Shown one piece after another: positions 49,693 through 59,724 of a stretch of 64,000 nucleotides of DNA (position 1 is its first letter; the number at the start of each line of letters is the position of its first letter). The position numbers and the translations under genes are program-made. The notes below the pieces were generated by a model. That model was not told the DNA's origin, searched no databases, and was given only the letters and a program-made list of their open reading frames with translations. Location of the stretch: NCBI GenBank assembly GCA_963575745.1, contig CAUYUJ010012803.1:234501-298500 (forward strand), written 5' to 3'. This DNA comes from Prorocentrum cordatum (lineage: Eukaryota; Sar; Dinophyceae; Prorocentrales; Prorocentraceae).

Positions 49693-49849
49693 GTTGCTAG
49701 AAGTGCCCCTGGCCCAAGGTGCCCCCAGCTTTTCGCTCCATGTTTGAGCATCCCGGGGCCCTCTGGGCCCCGTGAAGGGTGCCCTGGAGGCCTCTTGGGC
49801 CACCCCGAGAATCCTGGGGGTACCTTGGGCCAGGGGTACTTCTTGCAAG
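49693..49849. mobile_element. Inverted-repeat element H, copy 3
   Basis: The ends GTTGCTAGAAGTGCCCCTGG and CCAGGGGTACTTCTTGCAA are inverted. Inner CCCAAGGTGCCCCCAGC / CTGGGGGTACCTTGGG continue the arms. Confidence 0.92.
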
Positions 49850-50012
49850 ACCCGATATGTGGCGGGGCCAGCACGGGGGCCCGCGCCTCAGCTGCGGCAG
49901 CTGCTCCCCGTCCCGGTCGCACTCGACGAACGCCAGGGGCGGCTCGGCTGGCTCGTCCGACGCGGTGTCCCCGCGGTGGTACCTCAGACGTTCGAGCAGG
50001 GACCGTCCGTGC

Positions 50013-50212
50013 CGGCACTCCTATAGGCCTACCACGAAATATGCTTGGAGCGAAGCGATCCTCAGAGAACGAAAACACCGTTTTTAGAACATGAAGCCGA
50101 TGTGTTACAACAAGACGGCCCCCACTAGAATTCTTCTAAGAACATGACGTGCAGACCACAGATGGGGTTCAGATAATTTCCCTTTTGTGGGCCTATAGGC
50201 CAGCAAGGACGC
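50013..50212. mobile_element. Inverted-repeat element Q, copy 2
   Basis: The ends CTCCTATAGGCC and GGCCTATAGGCCAG are inverted. The interior shares TTAGAACATGAAGCCGATGT and CTAAGAACATGACGTG with the copy at 23.4 kb. Confidence 0.78.
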
Positions 50213-50277
50213 TGCGCCGCTGCTCGAGACGCTTCCTTTTGTTGCCGCTGGCTTGAAGAGAAAGGGAACAGACGTGT

Positions 50278-50430
50278 GTTAGGTCGGGCATGTCTTTCTA
50301 CAGGCGGATCTCGTTGGAAAAATGGATAGATCAAAACACATTCAAAAATAACAAGAAATGACGGAAACATCGTCCCCAGACTATCTTTTGACTATTTTTC
50401 CCCACTCGGAGCTTGCCTCTGTAGGGGTCC
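50278..50430. mobile_element. Inverted-repeat element C, copy 4 (right end decayed)
   Basis: The left end is GTTAGGTCGGGCATGTCTTT. The AT-rich core is present (ACACATTCAAAAATAACAAG). The right end is degenerate. Confidence 0.75.
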
Positions 50431-50604
50431 TAGCAGATTCATTCCGCAATCAGTGCTTGCACTGAAGGGGTCCTCGCGGAAGTTGAAGGATTTGGCGAAC
50501 ATTCTCCGCCGATTTTGGTCGCACGCTGGGTTCCCGGGTTTCTGGTTCCGGGTTCCGGGCCGATTTCTGAGGGCGGCGAGGTTCCCGGGTTCCCGGGTTC
50601 CTGG

Positions 50605-50862
50605 TCTCACCATCGATCTCATTACCCACTTCTCTATCGATCTCACCATCGATCTCACAATCGATCTCACTATCCATCTCACAAGCGATCTCACTACAAG
50701 CGATCTCACTAGAGATCGCATGAGCGATCTCGCGATCGATCTCACTATCGATCTCATTGAAATGATGTCACTCTCGGCCTCACGATCGGCCTTACAATCG
50801 TCTTCACTATCGATTGCACGATCGATCTCACTATCGATCTCAGTCGATCTCAAGATCCATGG
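50605..50862. repeat. 12-bp ATCGATCTCACT tandem repeat
   Basis: About 20 imperfect units over 258 bp, so GATC sites recur about every 12 bp. The minus-strand Arg-Ser-Ile/Val frame is a repeat artefact. Confidence 0.9.
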
Positions 50863-51009
50863 CATTAATTTTCAAATCATCCACTGATTGGGGTTTTCTC
50901 AGGTGTAATATGGTGAGGTGAGGTATGGCGCCCATTTCGGCAGCACGCCAAGGGTACCCCGGGTGCCCGGGTGCCCTGCCCGAAACCCCGGGTGCCCCAG
51001 TGCCCGGGT

Positions 51010-51172
51010 GCCTGGTAGCTCTATAGCCCTACAGCCTTATAGCCTTATAGCCCGATAGCCTTATAGCCCAAGTAGCCTTATAGGCCTATAGCCCCACAGC
51101 CCCATAGCCGCACAGTTCCATTGCCCCATAGCCTCATAGCCCTATAGCCCCATAGCCCTCTAGATTAAAAAT
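51010..51172. repeat. CCYTATAGC ~9-bp tandem repeat
   Basis: About 16 units of CCTTATAG / CCCTATAG / CCCCATAG over 160 bp. The preceding CCCGGGTGCCC words (50945-51010) form a second short-period repeat. Confidence 0.9.
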
Positions 51173-51372
51173 ATTATGATTGGGGTTTTCTCCAGTATCA
51201 TTGAATATTCCTCCTTGGGAGGGACATGCTCGACCTAGGACTTGTGCCGACGCACCCCCTACCAGCGTCTTGCTCTGGCCTGCGACGGCAACCCCGTTGC
51301 TCCCAGGGCTGGCCTGGGAAACTCCTCCGCACAAGCTGGCCGCTTGATGGGCCCGTCTGCATACAGTAGGTG

Positions 51373-51545
51373 CCCGACCACAAGGAACCTCCAACAAGGA
51401 ACTCAACCCTGAGACCCCAAGACGTCCCTTGATGCTTAGTGTGGGAGCGGCGCACTTTCCATCGCCCAACCATCGAAGCCCAAGAAGCCCAGGGCACCCT
51501 GGAGGCAGGCAGGGTGCTTCTTGGCATGGGTCTCCACTGTAATGT
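51373..51545. repeat. Dispersed repeat S, copy 2
   Basis: GGAACTCAACCCTGAGACCC, CAAGAAGCCCAGGGCACCCT and CTTGGCATGGGTCTCCACTG, as at 33.1 kb. Confidence 0.82.
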
Positions 51546-51730
51546 CGGCCAGGGTCGAGCTTCTAAATCGTTCCCTCGGACGCGATCGCACTCGAGTCCG
51601 CGGATGAGGGGGGCCATCCGACACCTCGCGAGATTCATTGTGCCGAGGGCTGGGGTCGCGGAGCGCCTGCAAAAGGGGATTCGACTGGGGGTCGCCGCGG
51701 TCTCCGACAACACGTTCGACGCTCCCATTC

Positions 51731-51890
51731 CTTACCAGCCTGGAACATATTCTTATCCCTATGCTGGGCACCTCCTCATCACGATGCCAATCTTAGGGAT
51801 TCTCTTATTTTTAGCGGGCGAATCTCTAAGATTGTCATCGCCTTTGGGCGTGTCAATCTTAAGGATAGGGATACGTTCGAGGCAAGCAAA
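51731..51890. mobile_element. Element F, copy 3
   Basis: The left end is CTTACCAGCCTGGAACATAT. The core has GCCAATCTTAGGGATTC and its inverse. The right end AGGGATACGTTCGAGGC is degenerate after that. Confidence 0.82.
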
Positions 51891-51899
51891 TTCCGATCG

Positions 51900-53170
51900 A
51901 CGTTTTCTCGTTATTTACGCTCCTGTCAGCTCGCGCATGTCAACTGCAATTTTTTGCGCGGGCGGCGCCCCCTGGGAACGTTCGGTATGCTCACGGTCAG
52001 GACCCAGCCTTCCCCCCGTGAACCACTGCGAGCATGATCATGGCTAACTAAAGAACAAACAGCACATTGTCTCATGGCCAGGGCCATGGCCATGCTTCGC
52101 TGTGACGGGCCACAGCTGGAAGCACACCCACGTGCGAACCCTGAGTGTCTCAACAAAAACTGACGCCCCTGCACACAGGGAACTTACAATCCAATCTGCT
52201 CTCATGGCCCAAATCAAACAGCAATGGCCCCGCTCTCCTGGGCGGGCTACTTTGGCGCGAACGCTCTTGAAGGCAGTAGATACTCAGAGATCATGAAACC
52301 ACCGCAGCCCATGGCGCCTGACATGCAGCAGAGGCAGCTGCAGCGCGTTCCCCGGTGGGCGCGTGGCAGGGCCACCCCAAGAGCGCTCAGCCCCCAGCTT
52401 GCACGGGGAGGCTCAGATGGCTTCCAGAGGGGGGGAAACCAAGCCAGCGATGCTGGCCTCAGCATGCCAAGGCACGCCGGTGGCTTCTTTAACGGCGCAA
52501 GCCTAAGCCGGGTGGAACTGCTGCCTCACCTCGCTGGCTGAATCCCACGAGGGCGAGGGAGCCAAAGACTGGAGCGACAAGCTGGGAGCACTCTGGACCA
52601 GGACCACTTCTAGCCCCACCCGAGCCCTAGGCTCACGCACGCCACCGCTCCAGACGGAAAACGACAAGATGGGGAGAGGAATTGGCTTCGGGGGGGATCG
52701 GCGACGCATCGCTGAGACATCGGCGAAAGGCCCCCGACAGTGCATCCGCAAGCTCCTGGGCGAGCGGGCTATCGGGCCCCCATGGCCCTGTCGGCGATGA
52801 ATGAGTGAGTGGGGATCGAGGCACCCCCCTCCCCTGAGCCTGTCCCCCCTCCAAACATTGCCCCCCCAAGCTTTCGGGTCATAACGAGGCTCTCTGGCGG
52901 CCGTTCGGGACGACCCGGGTACCCCCCGCACGCCCACGGCGAGGCGCAGCTGTTGGAACGCATCCCGAGACTGAAAAACCGCCCAGAAATGTTGAACACG
53001 TCAGAAAACCTCAATCGGGCGTATGCTAAGATGGATTAGGTATCCGTGGATCTGGCGCGTTGGCGCCAAATCCACGGATCGGGGACAGTAGCGCCGAAAT
53101 ACAAGTGGCACGCGTGCCCTGGCTCTTGCACAAATGAGCTGCGAAGGACTGGGAAGCCTGTACGGAGGAA
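51900..53170. other. No gene supported
   Basis: About 1.2 kb of low-copy sequence. A weakly conserved CGATGCATC/GGGCCCCCATGG segment (52680-52860) resembles parts of 28.0-28.2 and 55.3-55.4 kb. TGGATCTGGCGC / GCGCCAAATCCA forms a hairpin at about 53047-53078. Frames are short and overlap on both strands. Confidence 0.4.
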
Positions 53171-53179
53171 GGTTGGACG

Positions 53180-54565
53180 GGGGGGCGAACCACCACGAAC
53201 CACGAAACACGACGAACATAAAGGGTTCCGCGGCCCAGGGGGCTGCCCTGGGAAGCCTGGACGCAGGGGGGGTCTAAGGGTGGGTGCCCCAGGGGAGCTG
53301 GGGCTCAGGCTCAGGGGGGGGGCCGAGGGGGACGAACAACGACGAACCACGAACCACGACGAAAATAAGGATGCCCGCGGCCCAGGGGGGCTGTCCTGGG
53401 AAGCCTGGACGGAGCAAGCCTCCGAAGGGTGGGTGGCCCAGGGGAGCTGGGGCGAAAATAAAAGGTTCCGCGGCCCAGGGGGGCCTGGACGGAGCACGCC
53501 TCCGAAGGGTGGGTGGCCCAGGGGAGCTGGGGCTCAGGCTCAGGGGAGAAGCCGAGGGGGACGAATCACCACGAGCCACGAACCACGACGAAAATAAACG
53601 GATTCCGCGGCCCAGGGGGGCTGCCCTGGGAAGCCTGGACGGAGGGGGGGTCCCAAGGGGGGGGTGGCCCAGGGGAGCTGGGGCTCAGGCTCAGGGGAGG
53701 GGCCGAGGGGGACGAACCACGACGAACCACGAACCACGAAGAAAATCAGGATGTCAGCGGCCCAGGGGGGCTGTCCTGGGAAGCCTGGGCGAAGCAAGCC
53801 TCCAAAGGGTGGGTGACCCAGGGGAGCTGGGGCTCAGGCTCAGGGGAGGGGCCGAGGGGGACGAACCACCACGAACCACGAACCACGACGAAAATAATAA
53901 TGTCCGCGGCCCAGGGGGGCTGTCCTGGGAAGCCTGGGCGGAGCAAGCCTCCGAAGGGTGGGTGGCCCAGGGGAGCTGGGGCGCAGGCTCAGGGGAGGGG
54001 CCGAGGGGGACGAACCACCACGAACCACGAAACACGACGAACATAAAGGGTTCCGCGGCCCAGGGGGGCTGCCCGGGGAAGCCTGGACGGAGGGGGGGTC
54101 CCAAGGGAGGGTGGCCTGGACGGAGCACGCCTCCGAAGGGTGGGTGGCCCAGGGGAGCTGGGGCTCAGGCTCAGGGGAGGGGCCGAGGGGGACGAATCAC
54201 CACGAACCACGAACCACGACGAACATAAACGGGTTCCGCGGCCCAGGAGGGCTGCCATGGGAAGCCTGGACGGATAGGGGGGTCCCAAGGGGGGGTGGCC
54301 TGGACGGAGCAAGCCTCCGAAGGGTGGGTGGCCCAGGGGAGCTGGGGCTCAGGCTCAGGGGAGGGGCCGAGGGGGACGAATCACCACGAGCCACGAACCA
54401 CGACGAAAATAAACGGATTCCGCGGCCCAGGGGGGCTGCCCTGGGAAGCCTTGACGGAGGGGGAGGGTCCCAAGGGTGGGTGGCCCAGGGGAGCTGGGGC
54501 TCAGGCTCAGGGGAGGGGCCGAGGGGGACGAACAACCACGAACCAAGAACCACGACGACAATAAA
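53180..54565. repeat. ~150-bp tandem array, about nine units
   Basis: The unit has GAACCACGAACCACGACGAA, CCGCGGCCCAGGGGGGCTGC, CTGGGAAGCCTGGACGGAG, GTGGCCCAGGGGAGCTGGGG and CTCAGGCTCAGGGGAGGGGC. Successive GTGGCCCAGG motifs are about 146, 81, 150, 151, 150, 180, 184 and 152 bp apart. Because most spacings are near multiples of three, frames stay open over hundreds of bases on both strands (plus 53284-54228, for example). I treat them as artefacts. Confidence 0.95.
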
Positions 54566-54566
54566 G

Positions 54567-54885
54567 ATGTCCGAGCTCTGGAGCACAGCTGTGCAAGAGA
54601 ATTGGGCCAATGCCGCCCAATCTGGGGATGGTCCGTGCCGAGTATGCACGGAAACGGGGCCCGTCGCTAGTCCACGCGCCTTAGCCGATGTTTGGGATTC
54701 CTCGACTCAAGCCGCGATTCCGAGAACGTCCCCCTTCTGAGCCTTCCCAAGGCGTGCCCCTCCGACTCCGAGGCATTCTGGCTCGGGCCGTCTGAGGCCC
54801 CACGGCAGGTGTGGCTCCTCTGCCAGCCCACGACGGCCCGAGGAAGGCGGTCACCGTCCGAATCTTCGGGCGGATTGACGTATCC
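54567..54885 (+). CDS. Exon-like region after the tandem array
   Basis: An ATG at 54567 opens MSELWSTAVQENWANAAQSG followed by DGPCRVCTETGPVASP, stopping at 54740. This is in frame with part of the upstream array. From about 54690 another plus frame is more gene-like (GFLDSSRDSENVPLLSLPKA, then ACPSDSEAFWLGPSEAPR) with G/C-rich third positions, and it runs into element GG. Two exons with an intron, or one frameshifted exon, would explain this. Function is not recognised. Confidence 0.35.
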
Positions 54886-54887
54886 AT

Positions 54888-55105
54888 GTCGGACGCCCGA
54901 AATGGGTACGGAAAAAACGGGTACGATGCCCACCAACAAGTGTTGTCCAAAACCGACAGCGGCCGCTGTTGGGCAGGCGGCTTTCGGTCTTCAACGAACA
55001 ACGCCCGCGGCGGCGCGGACAGCGAGACCGGTTCAACATGAGAAGGAACTGCAATGGGGCCTCGCACACCTTCTTTCCGTACCCAGTTCGATCGTCCCGA
55101 TCCCT
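54888..55105. mobile_element. Inverted-repeat element GG, copy 1
   Basis: The left arm is CGAAATGGGTACGGAAAAAA. The right arm is the inverted TTCTTTCCGTACCCAGTTCG. The centre CGGCCGCTGTTGGGCAGGCG is shared with 58.2-58.4 kb. Confidence 0.88.
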
Positions 55106-55116
55106 CCTGAGGAGTA

Positions 55117-55255
55117 GAGGAGGAGGAGGAGGAGGAGGAGGAGGAGGAGGAGGAGGAGGAGGAGGAGGGGGAGGAGGAGGAGGAGGAGGAGGAGGAGGAG
55201 GAGGAGGAGGAGGAGTATGAGGAGGAGGAGGAGGAGGAGGAGGAGGAGGAGTAAT
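55117..55255. repeat. (GGA)n tract
   Basis: About 138 bp of GGA triplets starting 12 bp after element GG. Confidence 0.95.
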
Positions 55256-55353
55256 GGTAGGGGGGGATCTGCTCAGGGGGGGACACACATCGACCTGGAG
55301 TGTGCAGCACATCGCTGACAGATCGGCGACAGGCCCCCGATAGCCAAACCGCG

Positions 55354-55440
55354 CGTTCCTGGGCAAGGACTGGCCGATGAAGAGTCGACGTGCCCCCCTC
55401 CTGGGCAAGGACTGGCCGATGAAAAGTCGACGTGCCCCCC
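55354..55440. repeat. 42-bp tandem duplication
   Basis: TCCTGGGCAAGGACTGGCCG then ATGAxxAGTCGACGTGCCCC occurs twice in a row with one base change. Confidence 0.92.
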
Positions 55441-55504
55441 CTCCCCCTTCCCCTGGACTCTTTTCCCCTGATTGACGTTGCCGCTGGCCCCTCCTCTGCC
55501 CCTC

Positions 55505-55660
55505 TTGAGAAAACCAAAATCAACCGATGCCGCTACTCTTTCGACGTCTCCCGCATAACGTTCTGGCCAGAATTTCAAGGCGAATCCAGCTGTGGCGACG
55601 ATAGCCTCCGATGAGGCCCCGAAGGCGAAAACGAGGAAGGGTACCTTTTCATCCTCTGAC
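55505..55660. repeat. Dispersed repeat G, copy 3
   Basis: From GAGAAAACCAAAATCAACCG through CGAATCCAGCTGTGGCGACG to GGGTACCTTTTCATCCTCTG. Confidence 0.82.
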
Positions 55661-56086
55661 TTTTGTCCTGCTGCGCATCATGATTCAACACGCGCTGGGA
55701 AGATGCTGGCCGTTCCGACCACGTCTGCCCCCCTCTGTCTTCCTGTGCAGTCCCCGTTCAAGTGCTTATCGTTCGTATTTTCTGCCAGCCCCCGGAAGGC
55801 TCCCCGAAGTCGAGATCCGACGACGTACAGAACACGGCGTCGTGGAGAACCGCTTCCGGACCTGCAAGCCCCCCTGAGTAAGCGGTCCTTCTCGAGCTGG
55901 ATGGATCCACGAGGGTCCCAGGGACCGGGAAGGACTCTGGACGGCAGGAAATGCAGTCGAAATCTGTAGTAGGGACGGGCGGTGAGGACGCAGGTGCCTT
56001 GGACGGCGAATCTGGCACTTTGTGGATGGCGGCGTGGCAACACCCTGAAGGGCTGGCCAGCGACAGCCGCGAAGAACGGACCGCAG

Positions 56087-56246
56087 ATTACCAGCCTCGA
56101 ACGTATCCCTATCCCTAAGATTGACACGCCAAAAGGCGATGGCAATCTTAGGGATTCGCCCTCAAAAATAAGGGAATCCCTAAGGTTGGCATCGTGATGA
56201 GGAGGTTCCCAGCATAGGGATAGGGACATGTTCCAGGCTGGTAAGC
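56087..56246. mobile_element. Element F, copy 4 (most complete)
   Basis: Ends ATTACCAGCCTCGAACGTAT and ATGTTCCAGGCTGGTAAG. Inner CCTATCCCTAAG / CATAGGGATAGGG and TTAGGGATTC / GAATCCCTAA pairs. Confidence 0.9.
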
Positions 56247-56292
56247 AGAGACGCGGACGCAAGGGCACCCTGAGGACGTCCGTGCGTCCTCA

Positions 56293-56577
56293 CTACGATC
56301 TTTGACTGTAGCGAGCACCCTGCCGAACCCCTCTTGACTCAAGTCGGGCCTATCGTCCCCCTACAGGGAGATTTTCGACGAAAAATGTAGAAACCCAGAA
56401 ACAATCCCCAAACAATCCAAAAATAGCCAGGGGACTATTCTTTGAACATGGTTTGACCTTTCTGGTGCATTTCGGGAGTATTTGTTTAACTTTCGTCGGA
56501 AGTCCCCCTGTAGGGGGACAGGCCCGACTTAACACTACGATCTTTGACTGTAGCGAGCATCCTGCCGAGCCCCTCCT
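56293..56577. repeat. 45-bp direct duplication flanking element C
   Basis: CACTACGATCTTTGACTGTA, then GCGAGCAxCCTGCCGAxCCCCTC, occurs at 56293-56337 and 56533-56577, immediately outside element C copy 5. The two copies differ at three positions. Confidence 0.92.
56341..56533. mobile_element. Inverted-repeat element C, copy 5
   Basis: The left end is AAGTCGGGCCTATCGTCCCC. The right end is CCCCCTGTAGGGGGACAGGC followed by CCGACTT. The ends are close to perfect inverted repeats. Confidence 0.92.
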
Positions 56578-57107
56578 GCCTTCAGGATGCCCCTCCTTCG
56601 GGGCGGCCCTCCAGCGCTCGACCCCCCGAAGAGGGATCTCTCCAGGGCTGAGCTCTGGGCAGAACTTCGAGGCGGTGGCGACGAGGAGCCTCGTGGAGCT
56701 CGAGCAACAAAACCAGGAAGCTCCCAGGCAACAACATCGATCGTCCGACCTCGATCGAGGACTCCTTTCCTCGACGACGCGGTGTTTCACGCCGGTCTCC
56801 CCCTGGGCAATCCTCAAATCTCGATCCTCGAATCTCAATCCTCGAATCTCGATCCTCCAGAAACTCAGGCCATTGAGTCTCGATCAAGGGACCCTTTCCC
56901 CCAGGACCCGTTCTCTTCCATGGTGCGGCGATCTCCAGATCAAACGGCACCGACGCACCGCACCATGTGTGTGGACACAGCCCCCACGTCCCGCTCCAGA
57001 GCGATGCCGTGTGTAGTTGCTCGGCTCCGAGGGCAGAACAACCATGCACCACACCACTCTCGGGAACAGATCGGCGACGTCTCGGGGACGCCCACGGGAC
57101 ACAGCTC

Positions 57108-57225
57108 GTCCGAAGAAAGCTCCTCGTTCCTCCTCGTTCCTCCTCCTCCTCCTCCTCCTCCTCCTCCTCCTCCTCCTCCTCCTCCTCCTCCTCCTCCTCC
57201 TCCTCCCCCGAAGAAAGCTCCTCCT
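57108..57225. repeat. (TCC)n tract within a 17-bp direct repeat
   Basis: CCGAAGAAAGCTCCTC occurs at about 57109 and 57207, on both sides of the CTCCTC run (57130-57205). The frame SPEESSSSALFSGGGQGTAA follows to a stop at about 57275 but is tract-derived at its start. Confidence 0.85.
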
Positions 57226-57281
57226 CTGCTCTCTTCTCTGGCGGGGGGCAGGGCACCGCTGCAGACACCTCGTGAGCCATA

Positions 57282-57390
57282 CCTCCGCGTGCTCGCGCGC
57301 GGGGGGGGGGCGCGCGCGACCACGCGCACACGCGGAGGTAACACGCGATCCTCGCCACACGCGCACACGCGCGAGTGGCGAGGATCGTCC
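57282..57390. repeat. Two adjacent GC-rich hairpins
   Basis: Hairpin 1 runs from ACCTCCGCGTG to CACGCGGAGGT (about 57282-57341) with CGCGCGCG inner arms and a G-run loop. Hairpin 2 runs from GCGATCCTCGCCAC to GTGGCGAGGATCGTC (about 57347-57390). Confidence 0.88.
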
Positions 57391-57632
57391 CAGGAGAGCA
57401 ACACGAAAACAAAGTCGCCAGCGCACATCAGCTGCCCGATATAGACCATGATCAACGCTTCGATGCCAGTCCTCTACGTCGGTCGCTATGGTTTGACAAC
57501 TTCCGACGCAATGTGATGTGCAGATTCTTCGCAAACAATCTGGTCGTGGTGAAAGCACGGTCGTGGTGAAGGCACGGTAAGCCGTGGCGATCTCAATTTG
57601 GATACTGCGGCCTGCCAATGAAATCCTTCAGA

Positions 57633-57791
57633 GGCATACGCACAACCGTTCGGCAATTCCTGGATATGCGCCGGACACCCCCCCCTCCTTGGCGCGCGGA
57701 GCGCTTCAGGGGCGGCGCCGGAGGCGCCGTCACGGGGGCCGAGCGCCGAACCAGAAAGTCCGCGAGGAGTGCCCATGTTTATGTTCATGGC
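57633..57791. mobile_element. Element A, copy 6 (diverged)
   Basis: The centre GGCGCGCGGAGCGCTTCAGG with GGCGGCGCCGGAGGCGCCGT, and a right end CCATGTTTATGTTCATGG. The left arm is decayed. Confidence 0.78.
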
Positions 57792-57799
57792 GCTTCTTT

Positions 57800-58210
57800 G
57801 TACTATTATTAGTTTTCTTCTGGTTATGTTCTTCTTATTCTTCTTCGGTCCACATGGCTGCCCACCCCACACAACCTGAGGTGGTGTGCTTCTGCTGCAC
57901 ATCCTCTAGCTGGGCAAACCGTTTTTCACGCGGTGAGCATGCAAGTTCCCGCCGGCCCCGAAGGGAAGGAATCGCGCTTCGACCCGTCTCGCTTTTTTGT
58001 TTGTTTGTTGGATTACCCGCCCCACCCAACATAGGGAAATTGGCGTCGCAGCGTGAGAGCTTTCCCATTCGGCGTTTCGGGAAGGGGGTGTCGCCCCAGA
58101 CCTCTGCTTGGCGCGACTGGTTGCGGCCGTGCGCCCGACGGGGGAGGCCCAGCCTACCCAGAACAGGCGCCGAAAAGAACAGCCAAGCGCCACTCCGTGG
58201 GGGCGTGGAG
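57800..58210. other. No gene supported
   Basis: Low-copy sequence. CCCCACCCAACAT occurs near 58021 and again near 58511, and CACCCCACACAACCT near 57863. No coding signature is clear. Confidence 0.35.
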
Positions 58211-58213
58211 GGG

Positions 58214-58424
58214 TTTGGACGCCCGAAAGGGGCGCGGAAACAATGGGTACAACGCCCAACAACAGATGTTGTCCAGCAGCGGCCGCTGTTGGGCAGGCGG
58301 CCTTCCGTTTAGAATGGACACAGGCCGCGGCGGCGTGGACAGCAAGTCCTGTTCAAAATGAACAGGCACTGCTTCTGGGCATTGTACCTATTCTTTCCGT
58401 ACCCATGTCGGTCGTCCCGAGAGG
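58214..58424. mobile_element. Inverted-repeat element GG, copy 2
   Basis: The left arm has CGCGGAAACAATGGGTACAA and the right arm TTCTTTCCGTACCCATGTCG. It shares CGGCCGCTGTTGGGCAGGCG and the CGCGGCGGCG block with copy 1. Confidence 0.85.
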
Positions 58425-58606
58425 GGGGCGGGGTGCGAGGGCCCGCGCCGACCGGCAAAACAGCGAATGAGAGAAGGATCGCCATTTGATTATGTTCGTT
58501 TGGGTACCTGCCCCACCCAACATGAGGATATATGTTTTGTTTCGCACTGGCCACGAAGCCGAGACCGATGCTATCGACCGCGCGGTGCGTGGGCTCCCGC
58601 GGGACC

Positions 58607-58740
58607 CTACCAGACTACTATCTCGATAGCAGTCCCCGAAAACATCCAGCCCTCGACGCCCAGCACGATGTCCGCGCAGGACACCGCCACGTCCATAGGC
58701 TTGCCGCTGGCCCTGCCAGCGTTCGATGCCCACCTCCTCC
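58607..58740 (-). CDS. Exon-like frame ending a gene fragment, unknown function
   Basis: On the minus strand this encodes WASNAGRASGKPMDVAVSCA, then DIVLGVEGWMFSGTAIEIVV and W-stop at 58607, with very G/C-rich third positions. Immediately upstream on the same strand lie a GAG run (58735-58790) and a (TCC)n tract (58820-59030). Beyond the tract (59040-59150) another gene-like piece occurs (ADPHPLQTKALLGVAEGRG). The arrangement suggests exon, polypyrimidine intron, then last exon. No domain is recognised. Confidence 0.42.
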
Positions 58741-59032
58741 TCCTCCTCCTCCTCCTCCTCCTCCTCCTCCTCCTCGTCCTCCTCGGGGGAAAAGGTGCCC
58801 TCGTCGGGCCCCAGAGGCCCCCTGCAGGAGGAGGAGAGGGAGGAGGAGGAGGAGGAGGAGGAGGAGGAGGAGGCGGAGGAGGCGGAGGAGGAGGAGGAGG
58901 AGAAGGAGGAGGAGGAGGAGGAGGAGGAGGAGGAGGAGGAGGACGAGGAGGAGGAGGAGGACGAGGAGGAGGAGGAGAGGAGGACGAGGAGGAGGAGGAG
59001 GACGAGGAGGCGGAGGAGGAGGCTCTCTCCGT
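58735..59032. repeat. TCC tract then GGA tract (inverted arms)
   Basis: (TCC)n at about 58735-58785 and GGA at about 58828-59022, with about 40 bp between them. The Arg/Glu/Gly and Pro/Ser/Leu frames are artefacts. Confidence 0.95.
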
Positions 59033-59159
59033 GCCGGCTCGTCGGCCGCCGGGCCCCGCCCCCAGCGAGAGGCCACGGCGGCCCCCTGCCCTCGGCGACT
59101 CCCAAGAGGGCCTTGGTTTGCAAAGGGTGTGGGTCTGCAGCCGACACCCTGGGGAACGT

Positions 59160-59465
59160 CCTGGGAGGCACCGTGGGGAGAAAAAAACACACCGCGGGGG
59201 AAAAAACACACCGTGGGGAGAAAGCACACACACACACACAGTGGGGAAAAGAACACACACTGTGGGGAAGAACACACACACACACACACGCGCAGTTCGT
59301 GTGTGTTTTTCCCCACAGTGTGTGTGTGTGTGTGTGTATGTTTTTTCCCCCCCGTGTTTTTTCCCCCACAGTGTGTGTTTTTCCCCCACAGTGTGTGTGT
59401 GTGTGCTTGTTCCCCACAGTACGTGTGTGTGTTTTTCTCCCACAGTGTGTGTTTTCCCCACAGAA
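59160..59465. repeat. 300-bp inverted simple-sequence hairpin, copy 2
   Basis: The left half repeats GTGGGGAGAAAAAAACACAC, GGGGGAAAAAACACACCG and CACTGTGGGG. From about 59300 the right half repeats the reverse complement (GTGTGTTTTTCCCCACAGTG, TTTTTCCCCCACAGTGTG). Each half has five or six units. Confidence 0.92.
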
Positions 59466-59548
59466 GGGGGCACCCTTATTGTAGTCGCCGATCCCTGGCG
59501 TCATGTTTCCTCTCTCGGGCGGGGCCGCCTGGCCTCGGGAGGCTTCTG

Positions 59549-59687
59549 ACCGGCCTCGAGCTGATCCCCGTCCCTGAGATGGGCGAGCACGGAGCGAGGA
59601 CCATCTTAGGGGCGTGCCCTCTCCGAAACCGAAAACTGTGAGCGTGATGCCAAGCACAAGGATAGGGATATGGTTCGGACCGGTAAG
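59549..59687. mobile_element. Element F, copy 5 (diverged)
   Basis: The left end is ACCGGCCTCGAGCTGATCCC. The core is GAGCGTGATGCCAAGCACAA. The right end is AGGGATATGGTTCGGACCGGT followed by AAG. Confidence 0.75.
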
Positions 59688-59724
59688 CCTCTCGTCGCCA
59701 CTGCCAGATCCGTCGTGAACGGAA

